Source: Bacillota bacterium
GTDB taxonomy: Bacteria; Bacillota; Clostridia; Acetivibrionales; DTU013
Length of the DNA: 64,000 nucleotides
Reading direction: 5' to 3'
NCBI GenBank assembly: GCA_023411645.1
Contig: JAEYON010000055.1
Location: 18,922-82,921, forward strand
A program made the translations under genes and the position numbers. Shown one piece after another: positions 7,786 to 15,868 of the stretch (position 1 is the stretch's first letter; each line of letters starts with the position of its first letter). The notes below the pieces were generated by a model. The model searched no databases. It saw only the letters and a program-made list of their open reading frames with translations, and was not told the origin of the DNA.

Positions 7786-9303
7786 GTGAGCACATACGTT
7801 ATTGGTATTGATATTGGTACACAGGGTACCAAAGCAGCATTATTTGACGATAAGATGGAACTGATAACGACTGCGTTTGAAGAGTCCAGGCTGATCTCCC
7901 CGAAACCGGGGACAGTATGGCAGGAGCCCGATGATCTGTATGCATCTTGTGCGAATACGATTCGTGAGTTGCTGGAGAAATCAGGAGCAGCAGCCACTGA
8001 TATTGCAGCTATTGGACTGGATGGCCAAATGGCAGGTATTATGGGCGTTGACTCGGACGGAGAAGCCTCCACATACTTCGACTCGTGGCTTGATATGCGC
8101 TGCGGAAAGTACGTAGAGCAGATGAATACACGCGCCGGCAAGCGTATCATTGAATTGAGCGGCGGTCCGGCCACCTATGTGCATGGCCCGAAGATACTCT
8201 GGTGGAAAAATGAACAACCTGATGCTTATAAAAAGACTACCAAGTTTGTTTTGCCCCATTCGTATGTAGTTGGCAAAATGACGGGTCTTTCCGGAAACAA
8301 CGCCTATTTTGATTATACGCATCTGCATTTCTCATGCCTTGCGGACACGGCAAACAAGGCCTGGTCTGATGAACTCCTTGAAACCTTTGACATAGATAAA
8401 CATAAGATGGCGCGTATTACCTCACCATTTGAGATCGTTGGAAGAGTAACAAAGGAATTTGCTGCACTTTCCGGCCTGATAGAGGGAATTCCTGTGGCGG
8501 CAGGATGTGGTGACACCGCTGCAAGTACGTTTGGCTCTGGTATGTTTCGGCGCGAACTAATATTAGACTGTGCAGGTACTGCATCCGTACTGTGTTCAGT
8601 CGTGGACAAGTACGTTCCGGATACTGAGCATGCAACGCTGACTATGATGCGAAGCCCTGTAGACGGCTTGTTTTTACCTCTTGCGTACATCAACGGCGGC
8701 GGCATGTGCATGCGTTGGTTCCGCGATACGCTTAGCGGTAAGCCGGCGGCAGATTATAGCCTTCTGGATGCGGAGGCGGCACAGATTGAAGCCGGCAGCG
8801 AAGGCTTGATATTTGTCCCGCATTTTTCTGGCAGGGTGCTGCCAAGCAATCCAAATCTAAAAGGAGCTTATCTTGGCCTTGATTTCAAGCATACCCGCGG
8901 TCATATGTTCCGTGCGGTTATGGAATCGATAGCTTACGAATACAAATATTATTTATCCATACTCCGCAGTCTTTATCCGGGGGATTGTTTTGATCATATG
9001 TTGACTGTAGGCGGTGGAGCGAAGGCTCCATTGTTTAATCAAATCAAGGCTGATGTGCTTGGAGTGACCGTCACTACCTTTGAAACAGGCGAGACGGCTT
9101 TACTTGGGAGTGCAGTTATCGCAGCGGCCGGTGTTGGACTAATAGCTGATTATCAGGAACCGATCCAGCGAGTCATGAAAAAGGGCTCTGAGTATACGGC
9201 GGATGAGAGGAACTATGCAGCATATAAACCGTATGCACAGGAGTATTTGGCGGCTATTGAAAATTTAACGCCGTTTTATAACAAGGCAGAATTTAAAGAA
9301 TAG
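7786..9303 (+). CDS. FGGY-family carbohydrate kinase, xylulokinase-like
   Basis: This 505-residue sugar kinase phosphorylates a ketose or polyol with ATP in the cytosol. The N-terminal phosphate-binding loop GIDIGTQGTK (7-16) and the catalytic Asp243 in GCGDTAAS are present, with the second FGGY signature around FVPHFSG and a C-terminal VGGGAKAPLFNQ motif. Overall features are closest to xylulokinase (XylB), but FGGY members cannot be assigned to a substrate by such motifs. The start is GTG with AAGGAG upstream. The deoR-type gene follows 14 bases later, so the two are co-transcribed. Together with the epimerases and dehydrogenases downstream, it probably phosphorylates the ketose produced by the pathway. 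Confidence 0.88.
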   Translation: MSTYVIGIDIGTQGTKAALFDDKMELITTAFEESRLISPKPGTVWQEPDDLYASCANTIRELLEKSGAAATDIAAIGLDGQMAGIMGVDSDGEASTYFDSWLDMRCGKYVEQMNTRAGKRIIELSGGPATYVHGPKILWWKNEQPDAYKKTTKFVLPHSYVVGKMTGLSGNNAYFDYTHLHFSCLADTANKAWSDELLETFDIDKHKMARITSPFEIVGRVTKEFAALSGLIEGIPVAAGCGDTAASTFGSGMFRRELILDCAGTASVLCSVVDKYVPDTEHATLTMMRSPVDGLFLPLAYINGGGMCMRWFRDTLSGKPAADYSLLDAEAAQIEAGSEGLIFVPHFSGRVLPSNPNLKGAYLGLDFKHTRGHMFRAVMESIAYEYKYYLSILRSLYPGDCFDHMLTVGGGAKAPLFNQIKADVLGVTVTTFETGETALLGSAVIAAAGVGLIADYQEPIQRVMKKGSEYTADERNYAAYKPYAQEYLAAIENLTPFYNKAEFKE

Positions 9304-9317
9304 CGAGGGGTAAAATT

Positions 9318-10106
9318 ATGCAGAAAGAAGCGGGTGGTATGCTTGCACAGGTCAGGCAGCAGGCGATTGCCGATCTTGTCAACAAACAGGGAAACATCAC
9401 CGTAAATACCTTATGTGAAAGGTTTGCCGTTTCGCCGGCAACTATCAGAAACGATCTTCGCGATCTGGAGGAACGGGGGATTGTAAAGCGCACCCATGGC
9501 GGAGCTATCGGCTGCAACAAGACATCATATGAATTGAACACGAATCAGAAGGAAGTACAAAATATCCTGGAGAAGCGTTTAATTGCAAAGGCGGCGATGG
9601 AGTTCGTCCAGGAAGGAGATGCAATCGCGCTGGATTCCGGTACAACGACATTTGAAATGGTTCAGCTTATGACCGGCATGAAGGATCTTACGGTGGTTAC
9701 CAATGATCTGCAAATTGCCGCATGGCTTGAGCGAAACACCGAAGTGACGGTTATTTTGACCGGCGGCACGGTACGCCGGCATTTTCGCTGTACAACAGGG
9801 CAGACGGCAGTGGATATGCTTTCAATGCTGCACGTGGATAAAGCCTTTGTGGCTGCCAATGGCGTAAGCATACGAAACGGGCTGACAACGCCTAGTATAG
9901 ACATGGCCAGCATAAAGAAACAAATGATCGACTCGTCGGATAAGGTTATCCTGATCGCAGACAGTACAAAGATTGAGCGGACGGCATTTGTTTCCTATTC
10001 GCCTATATCACGGGTCGATGTGCTGATAACTGACGATAATGCTGATAATGGTTTTATTGAAGCACTCCGTGGAACAGGGGTAAATGTGATTTGTGTCGGA
10101 ACTTGA
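9318..10106 (+). CDS. DeoR-family transcriptional regulator
   Basis: This is a 262-residue DeoR/GlpR-type regulator. It has an N-terminal winged helix-turn-helix (about residues 10-65; the typical VSPATIRNDLRDLEE and RTHGGA segments are clear) and a C-terminal sugar-phosphate sensing domain with DSGTTTFEM, LTGG and FVAANG motifs. Such proteins usually repress a sugar operon until a phosphorylated intermediate binds. It sits between the kinase gene and a new promoter at 10177, so it likely controls this locus and itself. Candidate operators are the AACGAT-containing A-rich repeats at 7757-7772 and 10143-10218. Confidence 0.92.
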   Translation: MQKEAGGMLAQVRQQAIADLVNKQGNITVNTLCERFAVSPATIRNDLRDLEERGIVKRTHGGAIGCNKTSYELNTNQKEVQNILEKRLIAKAAMEFVQEGDAIALDSGTTTFEMVQLMTGMKDLTVVTNDLQIAAWLERNTEVTVILTGGTVRRHFRCTTGQTAVDMLSMLHVDKAFVAANGVSIRNGLTTPSIDMASIKKQMIDSSDKVILIADSTKIERTAFVSYSPISRVDVLITDDNADNGFIEALRGTGVNVICVGT

Positions 10107-10142
10107 CTCACCTTCTTTTTTTTTATCATTTTTTAGCAGAAA

Positions 10143-10218
10143 GCGATAACAAACAATAACAAACGAAAAAAAACGATTGCAAAAAGATAAGAAATGCGAT
10201 ATAATGATAAAAAACGAT
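10143..10218 (+). promoter_or_regulatory. Promoter and A-rich repeated operator candidates before the dehydrogenase genes
   Basis: TTGCAA (10177-10182) and TATAAT (10200-10205) with a 17-base spacer form a good sigma-A promoter. Upstream and around it lie repeats of ATAACAAAC and AACGAT (AACGAT at 10172-10177 and 10213-10218; CGATAAC at 10144). The same AACGAT stands in the leader of the kinase gene at 7762. Repeated A-rich hexamers are typical DeoR-family operators, but this is inference. Confidence 0.55.
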
Positions 10219-10238
10219 AGACAGGGAGAAACCTGAGG

Positions 10239-11258
10239 ATGAATAAACGCAATATAGGTATTTGTCTTATTGGATGTGGACGTGCAGGTATGATCCATGC
10301 TCGTAATTTTATGAACAAGGTCCCCGGCGCACATATGGCTGCAGTTGTTGATGTAGCTGAAGATGCGGCGAAGGCTGCAGCGCAGGAGCTCGGCATTGAC
10401 AGATGGTTTACGGATTACCATAGCATTCTGAATAAGGATGATATTGATGCTGTTGTGGTGGTATCACCCACTAATCTTCATAAGCAAATAGTGATCGATT
10501 GTGCGAATGCAAAAAAGCATATATTTTGTGAGAAACCTATGGCAATGAATACACAGGAATGTGATGAAATGATTGCAGCGTGCGAAAAAAATAACGTTAA
10601 GCTGCAAATCGGGTTTATGCGCCGGCATGATATAAGCTTCAAGGAAGCAAAGAAGCTTTTGGATGAAGGTGTGATAGGAGATCTGGTACAGATTCATTCC
10701 TGTACACGCGGTCCGAGTAAACCCCGTCCGTGGATGTATGATCTGAAGAAATCCAACGGTATTCTGGCTGAGGTAAACAGCCATGACATCGACTCAGTCC
10801 GCTGGTTCGCCGGCAGTGAGATAAAGGAGCTTTATGCTGTGGCTGGCAATTACAGAAATCCCGAAGCGGTTGCCGAATATCCTGATTACTATGACAGTGT
10901 TCTGATGAACGGTACTTTTGAAAATGGTGTGCAGTTTTCAATAGATGGCGCGGCATATGTGCAATACGGATATGATTCTAAAATGGAGATCATCGGTACA
11001 AAGGGTGTATTGCAGGTTGGCCGCTCCGATGCGAACTTTGTCAAATGCACGACGGTCGAGAATGGAACATCAACACCGTTTATCAATAGCTGGATGACGC
11101 TATTTATCGATGCTTATCTGGCTGAGGACATCGCTTTTACAGAGGCGATACTAAATGATTCCGAGCCCGCAGTTACGGGCAGGGACGGCCGGCAGGCGGT
11201 CAGAATCGTAGAGGCAGGTAATGAATCTATTTTATCAAAAAACGTTGTGAGGCTCTGA
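10239..11258 (+). CDS. Gfo/Idh/MocA-family NAD(P)-dependent dehydrogenase
   Basis: This 339-residue oxidoreductase is of the inositol 2-dehydrogenase/glucose-fructose oxidoreductase family, which oxidises a sugar or polyol hydroxyl with NAD(P). The N-terminal Rossmann motif is GCGRAGMIHA (residues 12-21). The EKPMAMN segment carries the conserved EKP lysine, and EVNSHDIDSVRW carries the conserved Asp/His region of the active site. A GGGAG ribosome binding site precedes the ATG. It is first in a unit with the alcohol dehydrogenase (14 bases downstream) and isomerase-like genes. It resembles inositol dehydrogenases in size and layout, but no other myo-inositol catabolism genes (IolB, IolC, IolD) occur here, so I give no symbol. 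Confidence 0.88.
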   Translation: MNKRNIGICLIGCGRAGMIHARNFMNKVPGAHMAAVVDVAEDAAKAAAQELGIDRWFTDYHSILNKDDIDAVVVVSPTNLHKQIVIDCANAKKHIFCEKPMAMNTQECDEMIAACEKNNVKLQIGFMRRHDISFKEAKKLLDEGVIGDLVQIHSCTRGPSKPRPWMYDLKKSNGILAEVNSHDIDSVRWFAGSEIKELYAVAGNYRNPEAVAEYPDYYDSVLMNGTFENGVQFSIDGAAYVQYGYDSKMEIIGTKGVLQVGRSDANFVKCTTVENGTSTPFINSWMTLFIDAYLAEDIAFTEAILNDSEPAVTGRDGRQAVRIVEAGNESILSKNVVRL

Positions 11259-11271
11259 GGGAGGATAAATT

Positions 11272-12309
11272 ATGCTGAGCTTGAGGCTTTTTGGACCGAA
11301 CGATATCAGGCTGGTGGAAGTGGAAGTTCCGACCATCAGCAATGACGAATTGCTGCTTAAAACAGATGCCGCGTCAGTATGCGGAACGGATTTACGGATG
11401 TGGAAGAATGGATATAAAGGTGTGGATGCTGAGCATCCGCTTACATTAGGTCATGAGTTTTCCGGTACGGTTGTCAAGGTTGGCGAAAATGTGCCTTTTT
11501 ATAAAGAAGGCATGCAGGTTGCAATGCAGCCTAATATTGGCTGCGGAATATGTGACCGCTGTGTAGCCGGTAATTTTCATCTTTGTGAAGAATACCGTGC
11601 TTTTGGGATTAATATGGACGGCGCGTTTGCTGAATATGTCCGTATCCCGGCCGACGCCATTCGTAATGGGAATTTGATGCTGCTGCCTGAAGGAGTATCT
11701 CCCGAGGAAGCAGCAGTGGTGGAGCCGCTCTCATGCGCTTATAACGGTTTCACGAAGTGTTTTGTGAAACCCGGTGATTATGCATTGGTCGTGGGCGCAG
11801 GTCCGATCGGCATAAGTCATGCAATGCTGCTGAATATGGCAGGCGCTCCTGTGCTGATGAATGATATACATTTGGAACGGCTGAATGAATGTAAAAAGAT
11901 TATGCCGTTTATTGAGATTTATCATGGGGACGATCTGGCGGGCTTTGTGGAGAAATGGACACGCGGAAGGGGTCTTGACATCGCAATTACGGCATGTCCA
12001 GTACCATCAGTTCAAGCTCAGATGCTGCCGTTGATGAACTACGGCGGAAGGATTAACTTCTTTGGCGGTATTCCTGCTCATAAACAGCCGGTTCCCATTG
12101 ACACGAACCTGGTGCATTACAAGGAGCTTTATCTGACTGGTTCCACCCGTTCCAGTATAGCTCAATTCCGTAAGTCTATGGAATTTGTATCCCAGGGATT
12201 GTTGAATGTGAAAGATATAATAACAGGACGTTACGCTCTAAAAGATATATTAACTGCATTTGAAAACGCTAATCTCGCAAGAGGATTTAAGCATGTCATT
12301 GTTTTTTAA
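11272..12309 (+). CDS. Zinc-dependent alcohol/polyol dehydrogenase (MDR family)
   Basis: This is a 345-residue medium-chain dehydrogenase like sorbitol or threonine dehydrogenase. Catalytic zinc ligands are Cys37, His61 and Glu62 (GHEF), with Glu151. The structural zinc site is complete, with Cys91, 94, 97 and 105. The Rossmann motif GAGPIG is at 175-180. It would interconvert a secondary alcohol and a ketone on a sugar or polyol using NAD(P). It is coupled to the MocA-type dehydrogenase upstream. Substrate is unknown, and polyol or keto-sugar specificity is likely from context. Confidence 0.9.
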   Translation: MLSLRLFGPNDIRLVEVEVPTISNDELLLKTDAASVCGTDLRMWKNGYKGVDAEHPLTLGHEFSGTVVKVGENVPFYKEGMQVAMQPNIGCGICDRCVAGNFHLCEEYRAFGINMDGAFAEYVRIPADAIRNGNLMLLPEGVSPEEAAVVEPLSCAYNGFTKCFVKPGDYALVVGAGPIGISHAMLLNMAGAPVLMNDIHLERLNECKKIMPFIEIYHGDDLAGFVEKWTRGRGLDIAITACPVPSVQAQMLPLMNYGGRINFFGGIPAHKQPVPIDTNLVHYKELYLTGSTRSSIAQFRKSMEFVSQGLLNVKDIITGRYALKDILTAFENANLARGFKHVIVF

Positions 12310-12342
12310 AAAATTGAGAATACTTATAGCAGGAGGCTTGTT

Positions 12343-13671
12343 ATGAAGACACGTCTTGTTCCACTATACTTTTCTGAGGCAAATGATCGCGAAAGGCAGG
12401 AATTTGCGGCTCAGATGACACGCTTGCGTGAATTTTATGGAGAGGTGGCGGAGTTTCTGCCGGAAGTCTGCGTAGGGGATCCAATTCCGGAGGCAGATGC
12501 AATCCTATTTCCACAACTGATTTTCGCAGCATTTCGGCACAATGATGAACTGACAGGCTATGGACTGCCAATGGTCGTACTGACTTCGCGTTTTGGCACC
12601 GTTGAGATGTGGGATTGGGAAATCGTCACGTATTTACGGGATTTAGGATGTACAGTGTTTTCTCCATACAACATTGAGCTGGCTAAGGTTATTCTGCGTG
12701 CTATCGCGGTAAAACGCAGCCTCCGATCGGGAGCAAAATTTCTGATGTTCCAGGATTCTCCGGGAGAGGGTATGCAGGCCAATATCTTCAAGCGTTTTTA
12801 CTGGTGGGAGAAGGAAAGCACCGATAAGATGGAAGATTCCTTCGGATGCCGATTGATTTACCGAAGTTGGAAGGCTGTTGGCGATCGTGCAAAGCAGATT
12901 TCTGATGAAGAGGCCAAACAAATAAGCGCCGATTGGAATATTACGCAGGAAGACGTCAGTGAGATGGCATTCCTGCGCGCCGTCAAGATATATATCGCCG
13001 TAAAGGAAGTAATTGATGAAATCGGAGAAGTGGCCGGGGTAGGGTCCAATTGCCTGAATGAGTCCTTCAATTGCGATACGACTCCATGTCTTGCATGGAA
13101 TATGCTGTTTGAGCGGGATAACATCATATTCGCCTGCGAGGGTGACACGCTTACACTGTTATCAACCTATATCTTATATAGATCGCTTAATCAGCCTATC
13201 ATGATGACCAATTTGTACCCGTTTCTTGTCGGAATGGCTGCACTGGCCCATGAGAAGATTGATAAGTTCCCCGACATCGAGGATCCGGACAATCATGCAT
13301 TAGGTGTACACTGCGGTTACTTTGGTCTGGCGGCGCGAAGCTTCTGTACACAATGGACGCTTCGTCCGAAAGTGCTTGAGATCGTCGATGAAAATGCTAT
13401 TGTAGTCGATTGCCGTTTCCCAACTGGAAAGATCACACTGGCAAAGATATACCCCGGTTTTAAAAAGCTCAGCATTATTGAAGCGGAAATCGAGGATTAT
13501 GTGCAATATCCCGGTTCGGATTGCAGGAATGGAGCGCTGATACGCTACAAGGACGGACATAAGGTGATGGATGCACTTTGCTCACATCATTCTCTGATTA
13601 TCTCGGGTGATGTAAAACCGCAATTAATGCAATTGGCAAAAGTATTTGGATTTAGTGTCATTGATCTATGA
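12343..13671 (+). CDS. L-fucose/L-arabinose isomerase-like protein
   Basis: This 442-residue protein has the layout of the fucose/arabinose isomerase-like superfamily: alpha/beta N-terminal domains (about 1-300) and a C-terminal beta-rich domain (about 330-442). Members interconvert aldoses and ketoses with a metal, though many relatives of this size have unknown roles. I could not assign the catalytic Glu/Asp pair firmly. Candidates are in NESFNCDT and ACEGDT. GGAGG precedes the ATG. It is co-directional with the two dehydrogenase genes and closes that unit before the promoter at 13758. Function is inferred from fold similarity and neighbours only. Confidence 0.65.
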   Translation: MKTRLVPLYFSEANDRERQEFAAQMTRLREFYGEVAEFLPEVCVGDPIPEADAILFPQLIFAAFRHNDELTGYGLPMVVLTSRFGTVEMWDWEIVTYLRDLGCTVFSPYNIELAKVILRAIAVKRSLRSGAKFLMFQDSPGEGMQANIFKRFYWWEKESTDKMEDSFGCRLIYRSWKAVGDRAKQISDEEAKQISADWNITQEDVSEMAFLRAVKIYIAVKEVIDEIGEVAGVGSNCLNESFNCDTTPCLAWNMLFERDNIIFACEGDTLTLLSTYILYRSLNQPIMMTNLYPFLVGMAALAHEKIDKFPDIEDPDNHALGVHCGYFGLAARSFCTQWTLRPKVLEIVDENAIVVDCRFPTGKITLAKIYPGFKKLSIIEAEIEDYVQYPGSDCRNGALIRYKDGHKVMDALCSHHSLIISGDVKPQLMQLAKVFGFSVIDL

Positions 13672-13757
13672 TAATGGAAATTATTGCTTTGAAATGTTGA
13701 TAACAACATTGTTTTACGAATAAATTTTGGTTAAATGTTGAATAATATAGTTTTATA

Positions 13758-13786
13758 TTGACATTTGCCCGTTTGACTGATATATT
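13758..13786 (+). promoter_or_regulatory. Sigma-A promoter of the epimerase-transport unit
   Basis: TTGACA (13758-13763), 17-base spacer, TATATT (13781-13786). It lies 27 bases before the GTGGAGG ribosome binding site of the epimerase gene and would drive 13813-20539. Confidence 0.75.
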
Positions 13787-13812
13787 GAGTAAAGGTAAAC
13801 GTGGAGGATAAT

Positions 13813-14658
13813 ATGAAGATAGGTGCGAGCTCTTATATATGGGTTTCCCCATTTTCTACAGAAAAGCTCAACCAACTGGCTCACGCAAAATCGATTGGAT
13901 TTGACATTTATGAAATCGCCGTTGAGGATCCTGACGTCATTGATGGAGAAAAAGTTCTTGATGAGGCACAGCGTGTCGGGATAGAGACAACTGTCTGCGG
14001 TGCTTACGGTGAATCACGGGACATTAGCAGTGATGTGGCAGAGTATCGTGAAAACGGGCTGGAATATGGGCGCCGCTTAATTGAGCTTGCTGCTGTTGTG
14101 AGATCACCTTATGTAGCCGGACCAATGTATGCTGCTGTCGGCAGAACACGCTTAGCGGGAAGTGAAGAAAAACAGCGTCAAATGACTTACGCTGTGGAGA
14201 ATATTAAACGCCTTGCTGATTTTGCCGGAGAAAAGGGTGTTTGCCTTGCACTGGAGCCGTTAAACAGATTTGAAACTGATTTTATGAATACTGTTGAACA
14301 GGGCATGCTATTCATTGAAAAGGTTGGATTAAGTAATGTTGGATTTTTACTGGACACCTTTCATATGAACATTGAAGAAAAATCCTTGCCTGATGCGATC
14401 CGTCTGGCGAAAGGGCACATATTTAATTTCCATGCATGTGCCAATGACCGTGGTACCCCCGGGGAGGATCATTTTGATTGGGCTGCTATCCGTCAGGCGC
14501 TAGAGGATGCAGACTATTCGGGACCGGTAGTTATTGAATCGTTTACTCCTGAAATAAAGGAAATTGCGAAGGCTGTTTCTTTATGGAGAGAACTTGCAGA
14601 AACGCCGGATACACTAGCGGAAAATGGACTAAAGTTTTTACGTTCGGTTTTTGGTTAA
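13813..14658 (+). CDS. D-tagatose/D-psicose 3-epimerase-family enzyme
   Basis: This 281-residue TIM-barrel ketose 3-epimerase is also called the allulose epimerase family. The four Mn/Co ligands of this family are all present and in register with the Agrobacterium enzyme (offset by two): Glu148 (LEPLNR), Asp181 (LLDTFHMN), His207 (NFHACAND) and Glu242 (VIESF). His184 and Arg213 (NDRGTPG), which contact the substrate, are also kept. A GTG at 13801 is in frame but is part of the GTGGAGG ribosome binding site, so ATG 13813 is the start. It is the first gene of the transport unit and suggests that a ketohexose or ketopentose is epimerised at C3 in the pathway. Confidence 0.88.
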   Translation: MKIGASSYIWVSPFSTEKLNQLAHAKSIGFDIYEIAVEDPDVIDGEKVLDEAQRVGIETTVCGAYGESRDISSDVAEYRENGLEYGRRLIELAAVVRSPYVAGPMYAAVGRTRLAGSEEKQRQMTYAVENIKRLADFAGEKGVCLALEPLNRFETDFMNTVEQGMLFIEKVGLSNVGFLLDTFHMNIEEKSLPDAIRLAKGHIFNFHACANDRGTPGEDHFDWAAIRQALEDADYSGPVVIESFTPEIKEIAKAVSLWRELAETPDTLAENGLKFLRSVFG

Positions 14659-14723
14659 CAGAGTGCCAAATTCGGCGAAAGCCGTTTGGAAATAAATAAA
14701 CATATCAGGAGGATTAGAAAAAG

Positions 14724-15740
14724 ATGAAGAAGTTACTTGCGATTGTATTGTGTCTCATGCTTGCATTCAGCTTTGCTGCATGCGGAAACACACCGCCGGC
14801 AAGCGATAACAACAAAACAGATGCAACTGCTCCTCAAACAACACCAAATGAAGGCGAAAAGCCACTTATTGGTATTACTGTTCCTGAAGCACCCACAGGT
14901 TGGGTAGCTGCAGTGCAGTGGGCTGCAGATCAGACTGCAAAGAGACTGAACCTTAACTACAAACTTCTCGTTTCTGCAGATGAAAACACACAGGCAAATC
15001 ACATTGACGAATTGATCCAGCTTGGATGTAAAACTATCGTTTTAATGCCTCACAATGATACTCTGGGTACAGCAGCACAGAAGATCAAGGATGCTGGCAT
15101 TACCCTGATCAACTTCGACCGTACCCTCGGCACAACTGAGCCTGATTACTATGTAGCGGGTGACAACTATCAGATGGGTGTTCTGGGTGCAGAGTACATT
15201 GCCGAGAAAATTGGAGGCAAGGGTAAGGTTGTTATTACCAATATCCCTGCATATGGAGAAATCTTCAATGTTCGTGTAAAGGGATTCAGAGACACAATCT
15301 CAGAAAAATACCCTGACATTGAAATCCTTCAGGAGTATGGAGCAGAAAATGGTGCTCCGGAAACCGGTCTTCGTATTATGACGGATATCCTTACTGCATA
15401 TCCTGACGGTATCGATGCCATCTACTCAACAGACGACGAGCTTTCTATCGGCCTTATTCAGGCAATTGACGAAGCCGGACGTATCGGCAAGATCAAGGCT
15501 ATCACAGGCGGCGGTGGATCGCAGGCGTACTTCAAGGTAATGGAGCAGTACCCTGAAATGGCTATTTCTTCACAGACATATGATCCTTATATGATGATTA
15601 CCTGTGTTGAGATTGCTGCCGGTTTAAATGAAGGCAAGACCTATGATGCAAAAACAATCATCCCTGCAAAGTCCCTTGACATAAAAACATACCAGGCATG
15701 GCTGGATGAGAACTTCATTACACCGGAAGCTCCGTACTAA
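14724..15740 (+). CDS. Sugar ABC transporter substrate-binding lipoprotein
   Basis: This is a 338-residue periplasmic-binding-protein type 1 (ribose/galactose-binding family) component, exported and lipid-anchored. A signal peptide ends at the lipobox FAAC with Cys20 as the lipidated residue. It is followed by a Thr/Pro/Asn-rich linker (20-45) and the two-lobed sugar-binding domain, with INFDRTL as a typical sugar-contact stretch. AGGAGG precedes the ATG. It works with the ATPase and permease encoded next. The 14-bp hairpin after its stop probably lets this gene be expressed more highly than those for the membrane parts. Base composition is slightly GC-richer than the permease. Confidence 0.92.
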   Translation: MKKLLAIVLCLMLAFSFAACGNTPPASDNNKTDATAPQTTPNEGEKPLIGITVPEAPTGWVAAVQWAADQTAKRLNLNYKLLVSADENTQANHIDELIQLGCKTIVLMPHNDTLGTAAQKIKDAGITLINFDRTLGTTEPDYYVAGDNYQMGVLGAEYIAEKIGGKGKVVITNIPAYGEIFNVRVKGFRDTISEKYPDIEILQEYGAENGAPETGLRIMTDILTAYPDGIDAIYSTDDELSIGLIQAIDEAGRIGKIKAITGGGGSQAYFKVMEQYPEMAISSQTYDPYMMITCVEIAAGLNEGKTYDAKTIIPAKSLDIKTYQAWLDENFITPEAPY

Positions 15741-15764
15741 GATTGTAAATTTTACTGAAAGAAA

Positions 15765-15797
15765 ATACGAGAGACGGCTGTATGCCGTCTCTCGTAT
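15765..15797 (+). terminator. Perfect 14-bp intercistronic hairpin after the binding-protein gene
   Basis: ATACGAGAGACGGC (15765-15778) pairs fully with GCCGTCTCTCGTAT (15784-15797) around a TGTAT loop. There is no T-run. Placed between the binding-protein gene and the ATPase gene, it most likely acts as a partial terminator or 3'-end mRNA stabiliser that sets the stoichiometry of the transporter. Confidence 0.7.
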
Positions 15798-15868
15798 CAA
15801 ATCTCTTACCATATTACTCAACCGTTTTGCGGCTTTGCCGTGATAGAAAGTAAATGAGGATAACCGAC

